A stretch of 64,000 nt of DNA from Gluconobacter sp. P1C6_b (GTDB taxonomy: Bacteria; Pseudomonadota; Alphaproteobacteria; Acetobacterales; Acetobacteraceae). Below are positions 26,035 to 34,787 of the stretch, one piece after another (the stretch's first letter is position 1; each line of letters starts with the position of its first letter). The stretch is from contig NZ_JACRVU010000006.1 in NCBI RefSeq assembly GCF_018811945.1, positions 62,001 through 126,000 on the forward strand, written 5' to 3'. Both the position numbers and the translations under genes were made by a program. The notes beneath the pieces were generated by a model. The model was not told the DNA's origin, did not search any database, and worked only from the letters and a program-made list of their open reading frames with translations.

Positions 26035-27435
26035 ATGCGGACAATCCGGTGTGTCAGTGCAGTCCTTGGGATGACGGTGCTTGGCTCAGGTTGTGACGCG
26101 CAATCCTCGCCCGTATCGCCGCCGCTGTCTCACGATGTCTGTGATCCCGCGCCGGATGGCCGGAACCCCTGTCCGCAGAATTTTTATCGGCCCAGACAGG
26201 CTCCCCTGTCGCAGATGGCGCAGCTTGGGCGCATGCTGTTTTACGACAGGGCGCTTTCGGGTTCGGGAAAACTGTCCTGCGCCTCCTGTCATGATCCGGC
26301 GAATCATTACGGGCCGACGGGCAATGCGTCCGTTTTCGAAGGCGGGGCGGATCTGCACCGGCAGGGGCGGCGTGCAATTCCCTCACTGACCTATCTGGAA
26401 CGTATGCCGCCGTTCAGTATCGGGCCGGATCTGGGAAATGACGATGTTGCACCGCGCGTCATCGGTGTGCCGAGTACGGGAAACCAGCGTGGCAGCAAAA
26501 GTGCAGCGGATACGGCGTCATCTGCCGCACATATCGTTCCTCAGGGCGGACTGTTCTGGGATGGTCGGGTCGATACGTTTCAGCAACAGGCTGGTGGGCC
26601 GCTTTTTGATCCTGATGAGATGGCTTCCACGCCGGAGCGTGTCACTGCGCGGCTGAACACGGCACCTTACCGTGCGGCTCTTCTTGCGCTGGCGGGAGCG
26701 CGCGGGGAGAAGGATCCTGCCTTCCTGCGTGAAGAAGCGCTGTTCGCGATTGGGCGCTATGAGCTGGAAGACCGGCATTTCCACGAATATTCCAGCAGGT
26801 TTGATGTCTGGCTGGAAGGAAAGGCGCGGTTCACGCCACTCGAACGCGAGGGATATCTCCTGTTCAACGATCCGCAGAAAGGCAACTGTGCGGCCTGCCA
26901 TCTCGATCACATCACCCGTGACGGCCTGCCGCCGCTTTTTACCGATCATCAGTATGAAGCGCTCGGTGCCCCGCGCAACATGGCGATCAGCCGCAATGCC
27001 GTCGCCAGCTATGATGATCTCGGCGTATGCGACAGTCAGCCCGATGGTCGGAAGGCCTTTGCGGCCTATTGCGGGATGTTCGTGACGCCGACCCTGCGCA
27101 ATGTCGCGACACGTCATGTCTTTTTCCATAACGGTGTTTTTCACACGCTCGAAGCTGTTCTGGATTTTTATGCTGTCCGGGATCTCCAGCCTGAAAAATT
27201 CTATCCGAGCGGGCCGGATGAAAAAATCAACGTCTATGATGATATTCCGGAAAAGTACCGTTCCAATATTGACACGATAGATGCGCCGTTTGACCGCAGG
27301 CCGGGTGAGGCGCCGGCGTTAACCGAAAATGAGCGCCGGGCGATCATCGCATTTCTTGGCACGCTGACAGATACGGATGCTCCGGCTGTGGCTCCTGTGG
27401 CGGACCCTGTCACGGGACAGGCAGGACAACGATAG
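26035..27435 (+). CDS. Di-haem cytochrome c peroxidase/MauG-family lipoprotein
   Basis: A 466-residue precursor from the ATG at 26035, chosen because GAGGAG lies just upstream and it gives a lipoprotein signal ending LGSGC (Cys20). Earlier in-frame starts (25963, 25969) have no such signal. Two c-type haem sites are seen: CASCH at 82-86 and CAACH at 285-289. LGRMLFYDRALSGSGKLSC is the usual CcpA/MauG beginning. The family reduces hydrogen peroxide or carries out high-valent haem oxidations in the periplasm. Here it would be membrane-anchored. The next gene starts within about 110 bases, suggesting an operon with the secreted phosphoesterase. Confidence 0.88.
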   Translation: MRTIRCVSAVLGMTVLGSGCDAQSSPVSPPLSHDVCDPAPDGRNPCPQNFYRPRQAPLSQMAQLGRMLFYDRALSGSGKLSCASCHDPANHYGPTGNASVFEGGADLHRQGRRAIPSLTYLERMPPFSIGPDLGNDDVAPRVIGVPSTGNQRGSKSAADTASSAAHIVPQGGLFWDGRVDTFQQQAGGPLFDPDEMASTPERVTARLNTAPYRAALLALAGARGEKDPAFLREEALFAIGRYELEDRHFHEYSSRFDVWLEGKARFTPLEREGYLLFNDPQKGNCAACHLDHITRDGLPPLFTDHQYEALGAPRNMAISRNAVASYDDLGVCDSQPDGRKAFAAYCGMFVTPTLRNVATRHVFFHNGVFHTLEAVLDFYAVRDLQPEKFYPSGPDEKINVYDDIPEKYRSNIDTIDAPFDRRPGEAPALTENERRAIIAFLGTLTDTDAPAVAPVADPVTGQAGQR

Positions 27436-27547
27436 GATGGGTGACATGCTTCACAAACCAGAAACATCCGGAGGGACGACGAACATGGGGCTCAGGGTGT
27501 TTGTCAAACCGGTTGACCGTAGTGAGGAAAGGTTCCGCAAGGTGTTC

Positions 27548-29179
27548 ATGAAGCGCGTACAACGAGCAAAATCCGGCCTGGCAGTCCTTCTGTCCGGCTC
27601 CATTCTTTTTCCGTCCCTGGGACTGGCAGCGCCTTCCTCTGCGGCGGCGTCCTATCCAACTGCGACGCCCATCAAGCATGTCGTGGTGATTTTTCAGGAA
27701 AACCGTTCCTTCGACCATTATTTCGCGACCTATCCCAAGGCGGCGAATGTGAGCGGTGAACCGGCTTTTACGGCGTTGGTGGATACGCCTGCTGTCAACA
27801 ATCTCACGAGCGCCAGTCTTCTTACGAACAATCCGAATTCCAGCCCGGCAAACGGGTCGGGAGCAGCGCTTCCGTTCCGCATCGACCGGACGCAGGCGAA
27901 TACAGCGGACCAGAACCACAGCTATACGCCGGAGCAGCAGGCTTACGACGCCGGGAAGATGGATCTGTTTCCAAAATATACCGGATCAGCAACGTCAGGA
28001 AGCGCAGGTGCTTTCGGGACGAAAGGGCAGGTTCTGGGGTATTTTGACGGCAATACGGTTACGGCGCTCTGGAATTACGCCCAGCATTACGCGATGAGCG
28101 ACAATAACTGGAGCGATACGTACGGTCCATCCACGCCGGGTGCGCTTGAGGTTGTGGCTGGCCAGACCAATGGTCTTCAGCCCATTGCGGGCAATATGCT
28201 CGGGAGTGCCTACATCAATGACGGGCAGGGCGGATACACCCTGATCAACGATGAGGATCCGGCTTACGATCGCTGCTCAACCCCGTCACAGGTGCTGATC
28301 AATGCCAAAAATATCGGTGATCTGCTGAACGCGAAGGGTATTTCCTGGGGCGGTTTCATGGGCGGCTTCGACCTGACGCTCACGAACGCGAACAACACCA
28401 CGGGGTGCAATCGCAGTACCTATTCCGACATTGTAGGAACGCGCGTGGACTATGTTCCGCATCATGCCTGGTTCCAGTATTTCGCGAGCACGGCCAATCC
28501 GACGCATGCCCGGCCGGACTCCGTGGCTTCGATCGGTTTCAGCACGATCCCTGGAACCTCGACGCGGGAGCCGGCAAACCATCAGTATGATATCAGAGAC
28601 TTCTATACGGCCCTGAAGGCGGGAAATTTCCCCGCGGTTTCCTACATCAAGATGCCGGGCTATCAGGACGGTCATCCTGGCAATTCGGACCCGCTGGATG
28701 AGCAGAACGGTATCGTGATGCTTGTGAACTTCATCCAGAGCCAGCCGGAATGGGCCAGCACGGCGATCATCATCGATTATGATGACTCCGATGGCTGGTA
28801 CGATCACGCGTTCCACAAACCGCTCTGGGGTTCGTTCGACGGCACTGCCGATCAACTCAACGGCGCCGGGATCTGCGGAACCGCAGGGTCGGCTCCGAAA
28901 GGTGTGGCAGGCAAGCTGGTCAATGGCCGTTGCGGACCGGGGACGCGCATCCCGCTTATCGTGATCTCTCCGTATGCCCGCCGGAACTTTGTCAGTCATG
29001 ACCTGACGAGTCAGGCATCCGTGGTGCGCTTCATCGAAGACAACTGGCTGGAGGGAAAACGCCTTGGGGGTGGATCGTTTGATGCGACCGCGGGCCAGAT
29101 AGACCCAATGTTCGACTTCACGCAGACGCCGAACACCACGCCTCTGGTTCTGGACCCGGATACGGGTTTGCTCCGGTAA
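27548..29179 (+). CDS. Secreted phosphoesterase (phospholipase C / acid phosphatase family)
   Basis: I place the start at the ATG at 27548, which has AAGG five bases upstream and gives a clean signal peptide (MKRVQRAKSGLAVLLSGSIL followed by FPSLGLA|A), for 543 residues. In-frame ATGs at 27437 and 27487 are alternatives. Family motifs are HVVVIFQENRSFDHYFATYP, MSDNNWSDTYGPSTPG, IIDYDDSDGWYDH and RIPLIVISPYARRNFVSHDL, which supply the metal ligands of PF04185-type enzymes. They act on phospholipids or phosphomonoesters outside the cell. The substrate is not decided by sequence. Confidence 0.88.
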   Translation: MKRVQRAKSGLAVLLSGSILFPSLGLAAPSSAAASYPTATPIKHVVVIFQENRSFDHYFATYPKAANVSGEPAFTALVDTPAVNNLTSASLLTNNPNSSPANGSGAALPFRIDRTQANTADQNHSYTPEQQAYDAGKMDLFPKYTGSATSGSAGAFGTKGQVLGYFDGNTVTALWNYAQHYAMSDNNWSDTYGPSTPGALEVVAGQTNGLQPIAGNMLGSAYINDGQGGYTLINDEDPAYDRCSTPSQVLINAKNIGDLLNAKGISWGGFMGGFDLTLTNANNTTGCNRSTYSDIVGTRVDYVPHHAWFQYFASTANPTHARPDSVASIGFSTIPGTSTREPANHQYDIRDFYTALKAGNFPAVSYIKMPGYQDGHPGNSDPLDEQNGIVMLVNFIQSQPEWASTAIIIDYDDSDGWYDHAFHKPLWGSFDGTADQLNGAGICGTAGSAPKGVAGKLVNGRCGPGTRIPLIVISPYARRNFVSHDLTSQASVVRFIEDNWLEGKRLGGGSFDATAGQIDPMFDFTQTPNTTPLVLDPDTGLLR

Positions 29180-29226
29180 CATGGGAGGATCCGGGAGGTC
29201 TCAGAGCCTCCCGGATAAAGGCTGGA

Positions 29227-30519
29227 TCAGTTCTTTTCCAGCCGCACCGACAGGCTGAGCGCATGGGCGTCCAGCCCTTCGGCCGTCGCCAGTGCAACGC
29301 CAGCCGGGCCGATCCGGCGCAGACCGGCTTCGTCGGTTTCGATGGTGGTGGTGCGCTTGATGAAGTCGAAGACCGACAGGCCGGAGGCGAAACGCGCCGT
29401 GCGGCTGGTCGGCAGGACGTGGTTCGGACCGCCGACATAGTCGCCCACGGCTTCGGGGCAGTAGCGGCCCATGAAGATCGCACCTGCATGGCGGATCATA
29501 GCCGAGAAGTCGCGCGGGGCGTCGAGCATGACTTCCAGATGCTCGGGTGCCAGCGCGTTGACGATCTCGGCGGCTTCCTCAAGTGAGCGCACCACGATGA
29601 TCGCGCCATGATCGTCCCAGCTTTTCGAAGCGATGGCCGTGCGGGGCAGCGTTTCAAGCTCTTTGCGGACGGCTTCGGCAGCACGCTCGGCAAAGCCAGC
29701 ATCTGTCGTGATGAGGATGGCCTGGGCCTGTTCGTCATGCTCGGCCTGTGCGAGCAGATCGAGCGCGACAAGACGCGGATCGTTCTGGCCATCGGCGACG
29801 ACCACGACTTCCGACGGCCCGGCGATGCTGTCGATGCCGACATGGCCGAAAACCTGCCGCTTGGCTTCGGCTACATACGCATTTCCGGGGCCAACAATGC
29901 GGTCCACGGGCGCGATAAGATCCGTGCCGAACGCCATGGCGCCCACAGCCTGCGCGCCGCCAATGCGATAGATTTCCTCGACGCCGCAGAGTTGGGCGGC
30001 CGCCAGAACCAGCGGGTTCAGTACGCCATCCGGAGAAGGGACGCACATGGCCAGCCGCTTCACACCAGCCACGCGGGCGGGCAGGGCGTTCATCAGGACG
30101 GAAGACGGATAGGCAGCCTTGCCACCCGGAACATACAGCCCGACCGCATCCAGCGGCGTCCAGCGCATGCCGAGGCGGATTCCGTCCTCGTCCGTGAAGT
30201 CCAGATCCTTTGGCATCTGGGCGGCATGAAACGTCTCGATCCGGCGGGCAGCGGTGCGCAGGGCGTCCATCAGATCCGCGGGCACGCGCGCGGCTTCGGA
30301 TGCAATTTCTTCGGCGCTGATCCGCAGCTTTTCAGCAGGCAGCGTCAGGCGATCGAAGCGGGCGGTGTAATCGCAGAGGGCTTCGTCGCCCCGGTTGCGG
30401 ACGTCAGCGAGAATGGCGCGGACCGGCTCGGCTACGCTGCGCTCATCGCTTCCACGCGCGGCAAGCAGTGTTGCGAACTCTTCGGAGAAACCGGCAGCGG
30501 ATGTATCGAGGCGTTTCAT
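29227..30519 (-). CDS. hisD: Histidinol dehydrogenase HisD
   Basis: A 430-residue enzyme oxidising L-histidinol to L-histidine with two NAD+. Diagnostic stretches are YVPGGKAAYPSSVLMNALPA, IVGPGNAYVAEAKRQVFGHV, GIDSIAGPSEVVVVADGQND and GGPNHVLPTSRTARFASGLS, with the zinc-binding Gln and His residues in place. The length is standard. Its start overlaps the stop of hisG by one base (TGATG). Confidence 0.97.
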   Translation of the reverse strand: MKRLDTSAAGFSEEFATLLAARGSDERSVAEPVRAILADVRNRGDEALCDYTARFDRLTLPAEKLRISAEEIASEAARVPADLMDALRTAARRIETFHAAQMPKDLDFTDEDGIRLGMRWTPLDAVGLYVPGGKAAYPSSVLMNALPARVAGVKRLAMCVPSPDGVLNPLVLAAAQLCGVEEIYRIGGAQAVGAMAFGTDLIAPVDRIVGPGNAYVAEAKRQVFGHVGIDSIAGPSEVVVVADGQNDPRLVALDLLAQAEHDEQAQAILITTDAGFAERAAEAVRKELETLPRTAIASKSWDDHGAIIVVRSLEEAAEIVNALAPEHLEVMLDAPRDFSAMIRHAGAIFMGRYCPEAVGDYVGGPNHVLPTSRTARFASGLSVFDFIKRTTTIETDEAGLRRIGPAGVALATAEGLDAHALSLSVRLEKN

Positions 30520-31244
30520 CAGGCGGCGTCCTCCGTGTTCAGGGCAGCGCGGAAGCGTTCGATCAGAGCGCTGATTTCTTCGGGACGGGTCTTGAGCGCG
30601 ACGCGGTTGACGATCAGGCGGCTCGTGACATGGGCAATGGTCTCGGTTTCCATCAGGCCATTGGCGCGGAGCGTGGAACCGGTATCGACCAGATCGACGA
30701 TCACGCTCGCCAGGTCCAGTGTCGGCGCCAGTTCCATGGCACCATTCAGATGCACGATCTCGGCGTTGATGGCACGGGACGCGAAATGGCGGCGGGCGAT
30801 GGTCGGATATTTCGTGGCGACGCGCAGGCGGGACTGACCGGTCGCAGGATCCTCGATCATGGTCTTGGGGCGTGCGACGGAAATGCGGCAGCCACCGATG
30901 CCCAGATCGAGCGGCGCATAGATGTCCGGATAGTCGAATTCCATCAGCACATCCGCACCGCAGACGCCAATATCCGCGCCACCATAGGCCACGAAGGTCG
31001 CGACATCGAAAGAGCGGACCCGGACCACATCCAGATTCGGATCGGACGTGCCAAAGCGCAGGCGGCGGCTGCTTTCCGTCAGGCAGTCCGGATCGGGCTC
31101 GATGCCGGTGCGGGTCAGGACGGGGGCCAGCGCCTTGAGGATACGCCCTTTCGGGAGCGCCAGGATCAGGGGTGAGTCACTGCGGACAGCGAGGTCCGCT
31201 CCGGTCTGGAGGCCGTTTCCGGTCCCGTTCTGGGGCGCTGTCAT
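30519..31244 (-). CDS. hisG: ATP phosphoribosyltransferase, short form (HisGs)
   Basis: A 241-residue protein with LILALPKGRILKALAPVLTR at the start of the fold and GADIGVCGADVLME. The PRPP loop is LASVIVDLVDTGSTLRANGL. It performs the first step of histidine synthesis, joining ATP and PRPP. It lacks the ~80-residue regulatory domain of long HisG. Short forms normally need a HisZ partner, and no hisZ is in this window. It is translationally coupled to hisD. Confidence 0.95.
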   Translation of the reverse strand: MTAPQNGTGNGLQTGADLAVRSDSPLILALPKGRILKALAPVLTRTGIEPDPDCLTESSRRLRFGTSDPNLDVVRVRSFDVATFVAYGGADIGVCGADVLMEFDYPDIYAPLDLGIGGCRISVARPKTMIEDPATGQSRLRVATKYPTIARRHFASRAINAEIVHLNGAMELAPTLDLASVIVDLVDTGSTLRANGLMETETIAHVTSRLIVNRVALKTRPEEISALIERFRAALNTEDAA

Positions 31245-31388
31245 GAAGTGTCTTTCCCTTGCCGTCCGCAGCCACTGAGAGAACGGCAGGCCATATCACG
31301 AAGCCGGACTCTTCCCAAGTTCCGCAGAAAGATTTCCAGTTTCGTAAAAACCGGGGAGCAGGCTCTCGGGATGTCGTGACTGACGAGA

Positions 31389-32015
31389 TCAGCGGCTGAA
31401 GCTGGCCACCATGTCCAACAGGTTGCGCTGGCGCCGTGTGGAAAGCCGCGCGGCCGTGAGCACGGAGCGGGCCTGCGAAATGGCGGTATCGAGGTCCGAG
31501 TTGATGATCGTGTGATCGAATTCGGACCAGTGGGAAATCTCGTCCAGCGCGGCCTTCATGCGCTTGGCGATTTCTTCCGGATGGTCCGAGGCCCGCTTGT
31601 TCAGCCGGCGTTCAAGCTCTTCCAGCGATGGGGGGAGGACGAACAGGCTCACCACATCGTCGGGCAGGGCCGCGCGCAGCAGGCGATGCCCCTGCCAGTC
31701 AATGTCGAACACCATGTCATGTCCGGCATCCAGCGCCTCCTCGACCGGTGCGCGTGGCGTGCCATAACCCCGCCCGAAGACCTCCGCCCATTCCAGAAGC
31801 TCGCCATCCGCGGCCATGCGGCGGAACTCCGTAATATCCCGGAAATGGTAATGCACGCCCTCGACTTCGCCCGGACGCGGACTACGCGTTGTGACCGAGA
31901 CGGAATGGCGCAGCGTGGGCTCCGAAGCACGCAGGGCGTTGGCAATGGTGGACTTGCCCGCACCAGACGGGGCCGAGATCACCAGACAGACGCCGCGGCG
32001 GGGCAGTTGGGTCAT
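31389..32015 (-). CDS. gmk: Guanylate kinase
   Basis: A 208-residue P-loop kinase that phosphorylates GMP to GDP. The P-loop is SAPSGAGKST near residue 12, and the GMP-binding segments are SVTTRSPRPGEVEGVHYHF and EWAEVFGRGYGTPRAPVEEA. The start is the ATG at 32013-32015, with AAGGAG five bases upstream. A GTG-like extension to 32030 is unnecessary. The ~110-base repeat at 32108-32217 lies upstream. Confidence 0.96.
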   Translation of the reverse strand: MTQLPRRGVCLVISAPSGAGKSTIANALRASEPTLRHSVSVTTRSPRPGEVEGVHYHFRDITEFRRMAADGELLEWAEVFGRGYGTPRAPVEEALDAGHDMVFDIDWQGHRLLRAALPDDVVSLFVLPPSLEELERRLNKRASDHPEEIAKRMKAALDEISHWSEFDHTIINSDLDTAISQARSVLTAARLSTRRQRNLLDMVASFSR

Positions 32016-32107
32016 GGGGTCTCCTTGCATTGTGAGCCGGACAGGAATGGTTCTGCCGAAGCGTCTAGCGTGAAAAGGGCAGTTTTGGCCAGATATTCGG
32101 AGCCTGT

Positions 32108-32217
32108 TCAGGGCGCTCCCCTGAAAGCCGCCAAAGGCCGGAGGCCTTTGGAAACCGCTTTATCTGGAATCGGGATCAAAGGGGCGAGCCCCTTTGTGGG
32201 GCGCGGGGCAAAGCCCC
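32108..32217. repeat. Dispersed intergenic repeat, copy A
   Basis: About 110 bases. It starts TCAGGG, runs through GGAATCGGGATCAAAGG and ends AGCCCC, and it closely matches 53223-53333 in the same orientation. It folds into four successive hairpins: TCAGGG/CCCTGA, CCAAAGGCC/GGCCTTTGG, AAAGGGGC/GCCCCTTT and GGGGC/GCCCC. It lies directly after the stop of the AI-2E-type transporter gene. Confidence 0.85.
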
Positions 32218-32222
32218 GGTCC

Positions 32223-33482
32223 TCACGGCTCGGACTGAAGCTGCGCAACAATGGCACTGCTGATCGTCCGCCGCGTCGGGCCACCCAGAACATGCCCGAG
32301 CGGCGCCAGCACTTCGATATGGTCACAGACGATCTTGAAGACCGCGAGCATCGGGACGGACAGGAACGCGCCCGAAATGCCCCACATCCAGTCCCAGAAC
32401 AGCAGCGATCCCATGACGAAGACGGGATTGAGGGTGAAGCGCCGGGCCAGCAGCATGGGCGTGATGGTCTCGCCTTCCAGCACATGGATCAGCAGATAGA
32501 TCGACGGCGGCAGGAGCGCATAGAGCAGGGACGGGAAGCTGAACAGTCCGACCACGAAATAGACCACCACACCCGTCAGCGGCCCGATAATGGGAATGTA
32601 GTTCAGCAGAAAGGCCAGAACGCCCCACAGAAGCGGGTTGGGCATGCCGGTGGCCCAGCACTGGATCATGTTCACCAGCCCGACACCCAGATTCATCATC
32701 GTGATCGTCACGAGATAGAGCGAGACGTTCTGCTCGATCTGGGTCGCCATTTCCACGAGGCGGCGTTTCTTGGCGTAGGTCGGCATGATCTCGACGCAGC
32801 GGCGCAGGAGCGTGTCGCCTTCCGTCATGAGGAAGAACAGCATCAGCAGCATCGAGAAGAAGCCGCCGGCCAGTTCGCGTGTTCCGGCCAGGACGGAGGA
32901 GCCGAGGCGCGAGAGCGCCGTTTCTCCCCCGATCGTCCCGCTCACGCCATGCGTGGTGTGTGTGCTGCCCGAATGGCCGCTGAACATGGCGGAAAGGCGC
33001 ATATAGTCGCGCTGGACCACGTCAATCGGGCCGCTGAGCACGGCCAGCTTGCTTTGCAGGGCGGGGAGCGTCTGCGGCGCGCGGGTGATCCAGCCAGCAG
33101 CCGGGACGGAAATGGTCGTGGCGATTCCGCCGACGATTCCGAACATCATGACGATCAGCATGAGGCCTGCCAGATGCCGGGGCAGGTGCAGGCGCTGCGT
33201 CAGGAATCGCATCGGCGCAATCATCAGCAGGTTCAGGACGAGCGCGAAGACGAAGGGGAGCAGGATGGGCGCGGTGAAATACAGCGAATAGAAAACGGCC
33301 AGAATCGTAAGGATCAGGACGCACATGTCGCGGATGTTCAGGTGTTCGCGCAGGAGATTCCGGTCGAGGGTCGGGTCCGGAAAATCGCCGTCGGGCAACA
33401 GTCTTTCGCCCGGTTTCCCGGAGGAAGAGGGGCTGTCGCTACAGGCAGGGTCGGCGGAAGACGCAGTGGGACGGCCGGACAT
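32223..33482 (-). CDS. AI-2E family transporter (PerM/TqsA-like)
   Basis: About 419 residues from the ATG at 33480-33482; an upstream in-frame GTG at 33542 is possible. A polar N-terminus of ~60 residues is followed by about eight membrane segments. They include ILTILAVFYSLYFTAPILLP, LAGLMLIVMMFGIVGGIATT, WGVLAFLLNYIPIIGPLTGV and NPVFVMGSLLFWDWMWGISG followed by AFLSVPML, the hallmark of the family. Members export autoinducer-2 or act as sodium/proton antiporters. The substrate here is unknown. Confidence 0.85.
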   Translation of the reverse strand: MSGRPTASSADPACSDSPSSSGKPGERLLPDGDFPDPTLDRNLLREHLNIRDMCVLILTILAVFYSLYFTAPILLPFVFALVLNLLMIAPMRFLTQRLHLPRHLAGLMLIVMMFGIVGGIATTISVPAAGWITRAPQTLPALQSKLAVLSGPIDVVQRDYMRLSAMFSGHSGSTHTTHGVSGTIGGETALSRLGSSVLAGTRELAGGFFSMLLMLFFLMTEGDTLLRRCVEIMPTYAKKRRLVEMATQIEQNVSLYLVTITMMNLGVGLVNMIQCWATGMPNPLLWGVLAFLLNYIPIIGPLTGVVVYFVVGLFSFPSLLYALLPPSIYLLIHVLEGETITPMLLARRFTLNPVFVMGSLLFWDWMWGISGAFLSVPMLAVFKIVCDHIEVLAPLGHVLGGPTRRTISSAIVAQLQSEP

Positions 33483-33569
33483 GTTTTCTTTGCCTGCAAC
33501 GGAGACGGAGCTTACGGACCAAAACGATCCGTGAAAGGACACAGTTGCGTGTTCTGCCCAAAAACCCCC

Positions 33570-33598
33570 TTGAACTCCAGTGGCATCCGGTCACTAAA
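33570..33598 (+). promoter_or_regulatory. Possible pqqA promoter
   Basis: TTGAAC (33570-33575), then 17 bases, then ACTAAA (33593-33598), placed about 80 bases upstream of pqqA. The -35 match is good and the -10 is poor, so this is tentative. Confidence 0.3.
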
Positions 33599-33677
33599 TC
33601 ATGAGGAGCGCCTGTGGGTGCGCAGGGATGAATCCTCTGCCGCATCTGCCGGTTATCGGAGACCAAGGAGAAAAATC

Positions 33678-33758
33678 ATGGCCTGGAACACACCGAAAGT
33701 TACCGAAATCCCGCTGGGCGCAGAAATCAACTCGTATGTCTGCGGCGAGAAGAAATAA
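33678..33758 (+). CDS. pqqA: PQQ precursor peptide PqqA
   Basis: A 26-residue peptide, MAWNTPKVTEIPLGAEINSY followed by VCGEKK. Glu16 and Tyr20 in the ExxxY motif are the two residues that PqqE crosslinks and that become the PQQ skeleton. AAGGAG lies seven bases upstream. It is the first gene of the pqq cluster. A terminator-like hairpin follows it at 33796-33825, which should make the pqqA message more abundant than the enzyme message. Confidence 0.98.
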   Translation: MAWNTPKVTEIPLGAEINSYVCGEKK

Positions 33759-33795
33759 GCCTCTTCCCTGAGGTACAGTCCTTGAGGAATATGGC

Positions 33796-33825
33796 ACGGC
33801 CGCTCCCCCATGGAGCGGCCGTTTT
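33796..33825 (+). terminator. Attenuator-like terminator between pqqA and pqqB
   Basis: CGGCCGCTCC (33797-33806) pairs perfectly with GGAGCGGCCG (33812-33821) around a five-base loop. A further A-T pair lies outside, and TTTT is at 33822-33825. The pqq reading frames continue after it, so it must leak or be antiterminated. Confidence 0.85.
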
Positions 33826-33872
33826 CGTTCATGGGTGTCGTAAGACGCCCCAGTCAGACGGTTTGTGAAAAA

Positions 33873-34787
33873 ATGATTGATGTCATCGTGCTTGGCGCGG
33901 CGGCAGGGGGCGGTTTTCCGCAGTGGAACTCCGCAGCACCCGGCTGTGTGGCCGCCCGCACGCGACAGGGCGCGAAAGCCCGGACCCAGGCCTCCATTGC
34001 CGTCAGCGCCGACGGAAAGCGCTGGTTCATTCTCAATGCCTCGCCCGATCTGCGGCAGCAGATCATCGATACGCCGGCCCTGCATCATCAGGGTAGCCTT
34101 CGCGGCACGCCCATTCAGGGCGTTGTGCTGACCTGCGGCGAGATTGATGCTGTAACCGGGCTTCTGACGCTGCGTGAGCGTGAACCCTTCACGCTGATGG
34201 GCAGCGACTCGACCCTTCAGCAGCTTGCGGACAATCCGATTTTCGGCGCGCTTGATCCTGAAATCGTCCCGCGCGTTCCTCTCATTCTCGACGAAGCCAC
34301 GTCCCTGATGAACAAGGACGGGATTCCGTCCGGTCTTCTGCTCACGGCCTTCGCCGTTCCGGGCAAGGCGCCACTTTACGCAGAAGCCGCAGGCTCACGC
34401 CCGGACGAGACGCTGGGCCTGTCCATCACGGATGGATGCAAGACGGTGCTCTTCATTCCCGGCTGTGCGCAGATCACACCGGAAATCGTGGAACGGGTGG
34501 CGGCAGCCGATCTCGTGTTCTTCGATGGGACATTGTGGCGGGACGATGAAATGATCCGCGCCGGGTTGAGTCCGAAGAGCGGACAGCGGATGGGGCATGT
34601 GTCCGTGAATGATGCCGGGGGACCGGTCGAATGTTTCACGACATGCGAAAAACCCCGTAAAGTGTTGATTCATATCAACAACTCCAACCCAATTCTGTTC
34701 GAAGACAGCCCCGAACGCAAAGACGTCGAACGCGCCGGATGGACGGTTGCGGAAGACGGCATGACTTTCAGACTGGACACACCATGA
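33873..34787 (+). CDS. pqqB: PQQ biosynthesis protein PqqB
   Basis: A 304-residue metallo-beta-lactamase-fold protein. It starts MIDVIVLGAAAGGGFPQWNS, with SPDLRQQIIDTP and the C-terminal LIHINNSNPILFEDSPER. It is thought to hydroxylate the crosslinked tyrosine or otherwise act late in PQQ formation; the role is less settled than for PqqC/E. The in-frame ATG at 33810 lies inside the hairpin and is rejected. A perfect FNR-type palindrome falls inside the LIHIN codons (34665-34678). Its stop overlaps pqqC (ATGA). Confidence 0.97.
   Translation: MIDVIVLGAAAGGGFPQWNSAAPGCVAARTRQGAKARTQASIAVSADGKRWFILNASPDLRQQIIDTPALHHQGSLRGTPIQGVVLTCGEIDAVTGLLTLREREPFTLMGSDSTLQQLADNPIFGALDPEIVPRVPLILDEATSLMNKDGIPSGLLLTAFAVPGKAPLYAEAAGSRPDETLGLSITDGCKTVLFIPGCAQITPEIVERVAAADLVFFDGTLWRDDEMIRAGLSPKSGQRMGHVSVNDAGGPVECFTTCEKPRKVLIHINNSNPILFEDSPERKDVERAGWTVAEDGMTFRLDTP

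Noticed and set aside
31512-33677. A long plus-strand frame running into pqqA
   Set aside because: It is antisense to gmk and the AI-2E-type transporter. pqqA has its own strong ribosome site and normal 26-residue length.
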